Shown in pieces: positions 58,277 to 64,000 of a DNA stretch of 64,000 nt. A model generated the notes under the pieces. That model saw only the letters and a program-made list of their open reading frames with translations. It searched no databases and was not told the DNA's origin. How positions within the stretch are numbered: position 1 is the stretch's first letter; the number at the start of each line of letters is the position of its first letter. Made by a program: the position numbers and the translations under genes. Source of the stretch: VFJZ01 sp046598415 (GTDB lineage Bacteria; Actinomycetota; Thermoleophilia; Gaiellales; F1-60-MAGs149); assembly GCA_046598415.1 (NCBI GenBank), contig JBKJIG010000103.1, positions 1 to 64,000 on the forward strand, given 5' to 3'.

Positions 58277-59313
58277 TGGCCGCGGCACCCGTCGCCGGCG
58301 CGCCGGCGCCCGACCTGCCGTCCGACGTCCTGCTCGACGTCAAGAACCTGTCGGTCGCCTACAAGCGCGACGGCCGCGAGATCACGCTGGTCGAGGATGT
58401 CACGTTCCAGGTCGGCCGGGGCGAGGCGCTCGGCATCGCCGGCGAGTCGGGCTGCGGCAAGACGACCACCGCGCTGGCGCTGCTCGGCCTGCTGCCGACG
58501 AACCTGTACCGCGCGTCGGGCGAGATCGTGCTGAACTCGCCGCAGGGCGTCGTCTCGATCCACAAGCGCACCGAGCGCGGCATGCAGCAGGTGCGGTGGG
58601 CGCAGATCTCGATGGTCTTCCAGGGTGCCATGAACTCGCTCGACCCCGTGATGCGGGTGTCGGACCAGATCGCCGAGGCGATCCGGCTGCACGAGCCGGC
58701 CATCGACCGGAAGGGCGTCGACGAGCGCATCGCCGAGCTGTTCGGCTACGTCGGCATCAGCGCGGCTCGCGCCCGCCAGTATCCGCACGAGTTCTCGGGC
58801 GGCATGCGCCAGCGCGTCATGATCGCCCTCGCCCTGGCCTGCAAGCCCGAGCTGATCATCGGCGACGAGCCCACCACGGCGCTCGACGTGATGATGCAGG
58901 CGCAGATCCTCGAGCTGCTCGAGGAGCTGCGCCGCGAGCTCGGCCTGGCGATGATCCTGATCACGCACGACCTCTCCGTGCTGGCCGAGACGTGCGACCG
59001 CGTGGCGATCATGTACGCCGGTCAGATCGCCGAGCTGGGCACCGTCCGCGACCTGTACTCGAACCCCCAGCACCCGTACACGCAGCGGCTGCTGGCCGCG
59101 TTCCCAGCGATCGGCGGGCCGCGCGAGCTGGCGCCGGCCATCCCCGGTGTGCCGCCCGACCCGGCCGAGCAGCCGCCCGGATGCCGGTTCGCGCCGCGCT
59201 GCCACCGCGTCGCCCAGCGCTGCGGCGTCGACGAGCCCGAGCTGCGGCCGCTCGACGATGACCGGCTCGTCCGCTGCCACTACGCGCCCTGGCCGGCGGG
59301 AGGTCCGACGTGA
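58276..59313 (+). CDS. dppD: ABC importer ATPase (DppD type)
   Basis: 345 residues. Walker A GESGCGKTT (about 58), Q-loop MVFQGAMNSLDP, signature FSGGMRQR, Walker B ELIIGDEPTTALD and switch His in LITHDLSV. The C-terminal oligopeptide-transporter extension carries Cys residues (CRFAPRCHRVAQRCG...VRCHYA) that bind an iron-sulfur cluster in related proteins. All ATPase motifs intact. Confidence 0.92.
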   Translation: MAAAPVAGAPAPDLPSDVLLDVKNLSVAYKRDGREITLVEDVTFQVGRGEALGIAGESGCGKTTTALALLGLLPTNLYRASGEIVLNSPQGVVSIHKRTERGMQQVRWAQISMVFQGAMNSLDPVMRVSDQIAEAIRLHEPAIDRKGVDERIAELFGYVGISAARARQYPHEFSGGMRQRVMIALALACKPELIIGDEPTTALDVMMQAQILELLEELRRELGLAMILITHDLSVLAETCDRVAIMYAGQIAELGTVRDLYSNPQHPYTQRLLAAFPAIGGPRELAPAIPGVPPDPAEQPPGCRFAPRCHRVAQRCGVDEPELRPLDDDRLVRCHYAPWPAGGPT

Positions 59314-60293
59314 GTGCCGTCACGTCCCCGCTGACCACGCCGCTGTTCCAGGTGCGCGACCTGAAGGTGCACTTCCCGATCCGCCGCTCCGGCGGCCGCG
59401 TCGTGCGCGCCATCGACGGCGTCGACCTCGAGTGGCGCCGCGGCGAGGTGCTCGGCATCGTCGGCGAGTCGGGCTGCGGCAAGTCGACGCTCGGCCGCAC
59501 GCTGCTCGGCCTGGAGGCGCCGACGTCGGGCGAGATCCTGGTCGACGGGCAGCCGCTCGGCAGCACCGACCTGCGCGCCGTCCGCCGCCGCGTGCAGATG
59601 ATCTTCCAGGACCCGTACCAGTCGCTGAACCCGCGGCAGACGGTCGGCTCGCTGGTGATGGAGCCGTTCGCCATCCACGGCATCGCGAAGGGCGACGAGA
59701 AGGTCGCGCGCGCCGTCGCCACGCTCGAGAGCGCCGGGCTCGCACCAGCGGCACGGTACTGGGACCGGTACCCGCACGAGCTGTCCGGCGGCCAGCGGCA
59801 GCGCGTCGTGATCGCGGCGGCGATGGCGCTGCAGCCCGAGGCGCTGATCTGCGACGAGCCCGTGTCGGCCCTCGACGTGTCGGTGCGCGCGCAGGTGCTG
59901 CACGTGTTGATGGGCCTGAAGCGCGACCACGACCTCGGCCTCATCTTCATCACGCACGACCTCGGCCTGGCGTGGGCGCTGTGCGACCGGATCGCCGTCA
60001 TGTACCTCGGCCGGATCGTCGAGTCGGGGCCGGCCGAGCAGGTGATCGGCAATCCGCGCCACCCGTACACGCAGTCGCTGCTGTCGGTCGTGCCGTCGCC
60101 GTATCCGCGCGAGGAGCGCCGGCAGATCCTCGCCGGCGAGCTGCCCGACGCCGCCAACGTACCGTCCGGCTGCCGGTTCCACCCGCGCTGCCCGAAGGTG
60201 TTCGACCGGTGCCCGAAGGACGACCCGCGCGCGCTGATCGGCGCCGAGACCGGTCACGGCACGGCCTGCTGGCTCGTCGAGGACGATGCCTGA
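59310..60293 (+). CDS. dppF: ABC importer ATPase (DppF type)
   Basis: 327 residues, GTG start overlapping dppD (GTGA). Walker A GESGCGKST, Q-loop MIFQDPYQSLNPRQ, signature LSGGQRQR, Walker B ALICDEPVSALD and switch His FITHDLG. C-terminal CRFHPRCPKVFDRC... extension as in DppF/OppF. Heterodimerises with DppD. The creatininase-family gene starts 8 bp before its stop. Confidence 0.92.
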   Translation: MSAVTSPLTTPLFQVRDLKVHFPIRRSGGRVVRAIDGVDLEWRRGEVLGIVGESGCGKSTLGRTLLGLEAPTSGEILVDGQPLGSTDLRAVRRRVQMIFQDPYQSLNPRQTVGSLVMEPFAIHGIAKGDEKVARAVATLESAGLAPAARYWDRYPHELSGGQRQRVVIAAAMALQPEALICDEPVSALDVSVRAQVLHVLMGLKRDHDLGLIFITHDLGLAWALCDRIAVMYLGRIVESGPAEQVIGNPRHPYTQSLLSVVPSPYPREERRQILAGELPDAANVPSGCRFHPRCPKVFDRCPKDDPRALIGAETGHGTACWLVEDDA

Positions 60294-61128
60294 GCCGCGG
60301 CCCGACATGACGGGCAAGCCCCGCGTCGACTACGGCGAGCATACGTGGCTCGAGCTGCGTGAACTGGCGCAGCGCGACGACATCGTCGCGGTGATCCCGG
60401 CGGCGACCCTCGAGGACCACGGCTACCACCTGCCGATCGACACCGACGTGCGGCTGGTCGAGGCGATCGCGCGCGGCGCGGTCGAACGGTTCAACGCGCG
60501 GGGCCTCGCGAAGGCGCTGCTGTGTCCGACGCAGGTGCACGGCTACACGCCACACCACCTCGACTTCCCCGGATCGATGACGCTGCGCTGGAACGTGTTC
60601 GTCGAGAGCCTGCTCGACCAGGGCCGCAGCCTCATCCACCACGGCTTCGACCGCATCCTGATCGTGAACGGACACGGCTCGAACATCCCGCTCGTGAACA
60701 TGGCGGCGCGCCTGCTGAACGTCGAGCACCGCACCGCCATCTGCGCGTCGAGCTTCTACCTGACCGGCGCGGAATCGCTCGCGGTGCTGCAGGAGCACCG
60801 CACCAGCGGCCTCGGCGGCATGGCCCACGCGTGCGAGCTGGAGACCAGCCTCTACCTGGCGATCCGGGCCGACCTGGTGCAGATGGACCGGGCCGTGACG
60901 GAGATCCCGGAGTCGTACACCCGCCACGTGTTCATGGACTGGACAGACGGGCCGCTGTCGTTCATGCCGCACTGGAGCGCGATCACCGAATCGGGGGTGA
61001 CGGGAGACGCTGCGGCAGGTACGGTTGAGAAGGGTCGGATCTGGCTCGACCAGGCGCGGAAGGAGATCGCCGAGTTCATCGGTGAAGTCGCCTTCCGGCC
61101 GCGAAACCCGGGCATCGACCACCACTGA
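60286..61128 (+). CDS. Creatininase-family amidohydrolase
   Basis: 280 residues. Metal ligands of the family are visible: LEDHGYHLPIDTD (Glu, His, Asp) near residue 42-54, NGHGSN near 120 and HACELETS (His, Glu) near 187-194. The family includes creatinine amidohydrolase, 3-deazaFAPy/FAPy hydrolase (ArfB) and MftE-type peptidases. It is the last gene of the importer operon, overlapping dppF by 8 bp, and is the best clue to the imported compound: a cyclic amide or N-methylated amide such as creatinine. Confidence 0.82.
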   Translation: MPEPRPDMTGKPRVDYGEHTWLELRELAQRDDIVAVIPAATLEDHGYHLPIDTDVRLVEAIARGAVERFNARGLAKALLCPTQVHGYTPHHLDFPGSMTLRWNVFVESLLDQGRSLIHHGFDRILIVNGHGSNIPLVNMAARLLNVEHRTAICASSFYLTGAESLAVLQEHRTSGLGGMAHACELETSLYLAIRADLVQMDRAVTEIPESYTRHVFMDWTDGPLSFMPHWSAITESGVTGDAAAGTVEKGRIWLDQARKEIAEFIGEVAFRPRNPGIDHH

Positions 61129-61188
61129 GGCGACCGCCGCGGCGGAGGAGTACAGATCCGCCTGGAACCTGCCGATACCTGCCCCGAG

Positions 61189-62529
61189 GTGTCGGAGGCA
61201 ACGGTCATTCAACAGGCGCGAGCGGACGAGACCGGCCTGATCGAAGAGGCACGCGAGCGACGCGTGCGACCGATGAGTCGCTGGGAGCTCGCCTGGGGTG
61301 CCGGACGGGCCGCCTTCTTCATCGTCGCGGCCGTAGCCCTGGCCGTCGGCGTGGACTCCGGCCGGGCCATGGAGTGGGACATCGCGATCCTGCTCGGCAT
61401 CGCGTACGCGGTGCTGTGGAACGTCGAGCTCGAGATCGGGCTCGGCGCGACCGTGCCCGTCTTCCTGGCCACCGTGCCGATGCTGTTCCTGCTGCCGACG
61501 GAGACCGTGCCGCTGATCTGCCTGATCGCGGCGCTGGCGCAGGAGAGCCGGACGCGCGCCGGCTTCATGCGCCGCGCGCTCGGCACGACGTGGTCCCACA
61601 TCTGCCTGCTCGGGCCGGTCGCCGTCCTGCTGCTGACCGGCTCGGAGGTCGCCAGCTGGAGCGACTGGTACATCTACATCGCTGCGCTGGCGTCGTTCGT
61701 GTTCCTCGACATCGCGATGACGATGATCCAGATGCGGGTCGTGCTGCACAAGCCGATCGGCTACCGCGACTTCGCCGTCGGGCCGGCCGCCGACCTGGTG
61801 TTCGCGCTGATGGCGTTCCTCGGCGTCGTCGCCACGCCGGGCTTCCGCTACGCCTTCGCGATCCCGATGCTGCTCGCCCTCGCCTCGGCCGCGCTCACCC
61901 GCGAGCGCCGCGCCAGGGTCGACAAGGCGGCCGAGCTGTCACACGCCTACCGCGGCACGGCGCTGCTGCTCGGCAGCGTGATCGACGCCGACGACGGGTA
62001 CACGGGCTATCACAGCCGCGGCGTCGTCGAGCTCGCCGTCGCGGTCGCCGACCAGCTCGACCTCGGCGACCGCTCGCGCCAGCTGACGGAGTTCGCCGCG
62101 CTGCTGCACGACGTCGGCAAGATCAAGGTGCCGAAGGAGATCATCAACAAGCCCGGGCCGCTGACGCCGGACGAGTGGGACGTCGTCCGTCGCCACCCCG
62201 GCGACGGCGCCGACATGCTGAACGGCGTCGGCGGGTTCCTGGCCGAGGTCGGCGACATCGTCCGCCACCACCACGAGCGGTGGGATGGCGACGGCTACCC
62301 CGAGGGCCTGAAGGCCGACGAGATCCCCGTGATCGCCCGCATCGTCGCCGCGTGCGACGCCTTCAGCGCGATCACCACCGACCGGGCGTACCGTCGCGGC
62401 CGGCCGATCCCCGAGGCCATCGAGGAGCTCCGCCGCAGCGCCGGCACCCAGTTCGACCCCGCGGTGATCGAAGCCCTCTGCCGTGTGATCGGCCGAGAGG
62501 ACATCGCCCGGGCGCTGACCGCCGCGTAG
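61189..62529 (+). CDS. Membrane HD-GYP c-di-GMP phosphodiesterase
   Basis: 446 residues, GTG start (other starts are possible within 100 bp). Residues about 35-245 are a membrane domain of about seven TM helices (MASE-like). The C-terminal HD-GYP domain has GYHSRGVVELAV, the HD motif LLHDVGKIKVP and HHERWDGDGYPEGL, i.e. the catalytic HD and the GYP loop intact. It should linearise c-di-GMP to pGpG or GMP. Monocistronic between the importer operon and the repeat region. Likely counterpart of the GGDEF cyclase at 8965. Confidence 0.88.
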   Translation: MSEATVIQQARADETGLIEEARERRVRPMSRWELAWGAGRAAFFIVAAVALAVGVDSGRAMEWDIAILLGIAYAVLWNVELEIGLGATVPVFLATVPMLFLLPTETVPLICLIAALAQESRTRAGFMRRALGTTWSHICLLGPVAVLLLTGSEVASWSDWYIYIAALASFVFLDIAMTMIQMRVVLHKPIGYRDFAVGPAADLVFALMAFLGVVATPGFRYAFAIPMLLALASAALTRERRARVDKAAELSHAYRGTALLLGSVIDADDGYTGYHSRGVVELAVAVADQLDLGDRSRQLTEFAALLHDVGKIKVPKEIINKPGPLTPDEWDVVRRHPGDGADMLNGVGGFLAEVGDIVRHHHERWDGDGYPEGLKADEIPVIARIVAACDAFSAITTDRAYRRGRPIPEAIEELRRSAGTQFDPAVIEALCRVIGREDIARALTAA

Positions 62530-62567
62530 CTCAGCCGCCGTCGCTGGAGCGGTGAGCCGCTGCGGTC

Positions 62568-62608
62568 GGGGTCTGACCCCGGAAACGGACTTTTTGGGGT
62601 CTGACCCC
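62568..62608. repeat. Tandem pair of 13-bp odd palindromes (REP-like)
   Basis: GGGGTCTGACCCC occurs at 62568-62580 and identically at 62596-62608, separated by GGAAACGGACTTTTT. Each is symmetric around one base, like the element at 22091. Paired palindromes with an A/T-containing spacer resemble REP/BIME units. Confidence 0.65.
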
Positions 62609-62731
62609 GATCTGGCGGTTTCGGGGGACAGGCCTGGCGCACCGGACACGCGCCGAAGGCGCGCGCGTCGCGCGCTGCACGTGGATCCGCGCGCAAGGTG
62701 TGACGGGTTGGGCGTGGCTCGCGCGGTGTTG

Positions 62732-62755
62732 ATTGTCTGACTAACGTCAGACAAT
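62732..62755. promoter_or_regulatory. Perfect 10-bp-arm inverted repeat
   Basis: ATTGTCTGAC (62732-62741), spacer TAAC, GTCAGACAAT (62746-62755). The TTGTCTGAC half-site resembles GntR/TetR-type operators, but the nearest downstream gene starts 400 bp away, so it may be another repeat. Confidence 0.4.
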
Positions 62756-63160
62756 CCGGCTCTGACCCAGGTCGGATCCGGCGGCGGCTCGGACGTCTGA
62801 GCTTTGCCTCGTCCCGGTGGCGGATGAGGTCATCACCTGGAAATCGATCCACCTTCCTGCTCGCTCCGCACGTCTCTCCGGCCCGGGCGAATCTCGCGGG
62901 CGAGCGGCAATCCGTCACATCCCCCAAACGGGGTACAGCGCCAAATCACGGCGAGCCGCCCATAACCCGAGTCATTCCCGGGTTGCATGCCGGTGACCAG
63001 GCGTGATAGAAGCTCTCCGTCTCATCGGTGGGGATGGAAAGGGGGCAACGGCTTGAACGCCGCTGCTTTCCGGGTCACTGACATGGGCAAGGGCTGGTGA
63101 CCGCGGCGGGCGGCTGAGGGGAGCCGCCCGCCATCCCCTCCGCCGGTACGCTGCCAGCCG

Positions 63161-64000
63161 GTGCACAGCGACGTCGATCCCCCCGACCAGCCGTTCTGGC
63201 CGACCGTCCGCCGTCTCTCCGTCCTGTGGCGGGAGCAGACGCGCTTCGTCGTGCTCGGCGTCAGCTGCGCGTTCCTGATCACCGGCCTGACGCTCTCCAT
63301 CACGAAGCTCATCCAGTCGGTCGTCGACGACGCGATCGTCGCCGACCGGCCGGACCGGGTGCCCCGCCTGATCGCCATGATCATGGTCCTCGCGACCGTG
63401 CGGTTCGGCCTCAACTTCGTACGGCGGTGGGCGACCAGCATCATCGGCATCCGCGTCGAGGCGCGGCTGCGGCAGATGATGTACGACGCGTACCTGAGCT
63501 ATCCGCGCCGGTTCTACGACCGGCACTCGACGGGGCAGGTGCTGTCGCGCGCCACGAACGACCTCTACCCCGTGCGGTACTTCATCGGCTGGGGCGTCGT
63601 GCAGTCGATCCAGAGCGCGATGATGATCGTCGGCGTCGCGATCGTGCTGGCCGTCGTGAACCCGCTGCTCGCCCTCTGCGCCGGCCTCGTGATGCCGCTC
63701 GTCGCCGTGCTGACGTGGCGGTTCGCGTACCTCGTGATCCCCATCTCGCGCCAGGCGCAGCAGAAGTCGGCCGACGTCACCGAGGCGGCCGACGAGGGCG
63801 TCGTCGGCATCGAGATGGTGCAGGCCTTCGGCCGCGAGCCCGAGGTGAACGCGCGCTTCGCCGGCAAGGCCGGCGCCGTCCGCGACGTCGTGCTGCGCGA
63901 GGCGGCGGTCGAGGGCCGTTACCTGCCCGGCCTCGTGTTCCTGCCGTCGATGGCGATCGCGATGGTGCTCGCGCTCGGCGGACACCTCGTGATCTCCGGC
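63161..64000 (+). CDS. ABC exporter, membrane domain part (3' end beyond window)
   Basis: 280 codons are present from a GTG at 63161, with no stop before the window ends. The sequence is the TM domain of a type I exporter half-transporter: hydrophobic segments at about 30-50, 65-85, 140-165, 170-190 and 255-275, with the coupling-helix regions VEARLRQMMYDAYLSYPRRFYDRHSTGQVLSRATNDL and TEAADEGVVGIEMVQAFGRE typical of MsbA/LmrA-type proteins. The ATPase domain should follow outside. TACGCT stands about 9 nt before the GTG, suggesting a near-leaderless mRNA. Confidence 0.87.
   Translation, partial: MHSDVDPPDQPFWPTVRRLSVLWREQTRFVVLGVSCAFLITGLTLSITKLIQSVVDDAIVADRPDRVPRLIAMIMVLATVRFGLNFVRRWATSIIGIRVEARLRQMMYDAYLSYPRRFYDRHSTGQVLSRATNDLYPVRYFIGWGVVQSIQSAMMIVGVAIVLAVVNPLLALCAGLVMPLVAVLTWRFAYLVIPISRQAQQKSADVTEAADEGVVGIEMVQAFGREPEVNARFAGKAGAVRDVVLREAAVEGRYLPGLVFLPSMAIAMVLALGGHLVISG

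Larger units (their letters stand above)
62530..63160. other. Gene-free stretch, 631 bp, with several inverted repeats
   Basis: Contains the 13-bp palindrome pair (62568-62608), a 10-bp-arm inverted repeat (62732-62755), a 13-mer shared with the PilZ leader (62916-62928, minus strand), an AACCCG/CGGGTT hairpin near 62962-62982 and a TACGCT -10-like box at about 63147 for the next gene. Open frames here have poor codon bias and no recognisable product. Confidence 0.55.

Noticed and set aside
62295..62927. Minus-strand frame in the 62.5-62.9 kb spacer
   Set aside because: Part lies opposite the HD-GYP gene and the rest crosses the palindromes; composition is not protein-like.
63010..63080. c-di-GMP-I (GEMM) riboswitch before the ABC exporter
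   Set aside because: Purine-rich stretches are present, but the receptor and tetraloop motifs are missing.
1..64000. CRISPR arrays, rRNA genes, IS transposases, prophage genes
   Set aside because: No regularly spaced direct repeats, no rRNA sequence and no transposase, integrase or structural phage gene were recognised.

Overview
The window is about 64 kb of very GC-rich DNA (clearly above 65 % by eye, with third codon positions almost all G or C). GTG and TTG starts, TAnnnT-type -10 boxes close to start codons, an LPFTG surface protein, lipoprotein cytochromes and many MDR, Rieske and enoyl-CoA type catabolic genes point to an Actinomycetota chromosome. A soil or sediment Thermoleophilia (Gaiellales/Solirubrobacterales) would fit, but that placement is inference. 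Genes are dense, run in short overlapping operons on both strands, and no phage, IS transposase or CRISPR array is visible.

Layout. 1-8.3 kb: secreted and surface proteins, namely an FN3 protein cut by the left edge, a GH99-like/metallophosphoesterase fusion, a small membrane protein, a TolB-propeller/RTX protein, and a DNRLRE/metallophosphoesterase protein. 8.5-15 kb: a 96-aa unknown, a membrane GGDEF cyclase, a secreted low-complexity protein, SthA-type transhydrogenase, an M20 peptidase, LemA, a PilZ protein and tRNA-Ala(CGC). 15.1-32.8 kb: catabolic region with its own regulators (LysR, IclR, MarR): a PhyH dioxygenase, a cupin-Rieske-cupin-MDR operon, an ADP-forming acyl-CoA synthetase, a MarR/MFS efflux pair, an aminotransferase, and a hydroquinone-type operon (glutathionyl-hydroquinone reductase, collapsed ring-cleavage dioxygenase, maleylacetate reductase, two MDR dehydrogenases). 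At least four gene remnants lie here: xanthine dehydrogenase large subunit, acyl-CoA dehydrogenase, enoyl-CoA hydratase and an extradiol-type dioxygenase.

32.8-40.1 kb: fused siroheme decarboxylase (AhbAB/NirDL type), two tandem lipoprotein cytochromes c, a HAD phosphatase, serS, a CBS-DUF294 protein, a DnaQ-like exonuclease and tRNA-Ser(TGA). 40.3-46.5 kb: PRC-barrel proteins downstream of a trimethylamine-dehydrogenase-like flavoprotein with altered active-site residues, and a four-carbon acid sugar kinase/class II aldolase/MBL operon. 46.5-52.9 kb: a secreted unknown, EamA exporter, SDR, O-antigen-ligase-like protein, GT4 glycosyltransferase and the LPFTG protein. 53-61.1 kb: a PucR-type activator divergent from a peptide/opine-type ABC importer operon that ends in a creatininase-family amidohydrolase. 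61.2-64 kb: an HD-GYP phosphodiesterase, a 630-bp gene-free stretch with REP-like palindromes, and an ABC exporter cut by the right edge.

The most unusual material is non-coding or decaying. A three-copy imperfect inverted-repeat element sits directly behind stop codons. Two kinds of 13-bp odd palindrome resemble REP elements. Several catabolic genes have been reduced to in-frame stubs while their operon partners look intact. A GGDEF/PilZ/HD-GYP set supplies synthesis, sensing and breakdown of c-di-GMP. No complete undescribed system could be demonstrated; the strongest leads are the repeat family, the collapsed hydroquinone operon and the TMADH-like enzyme.
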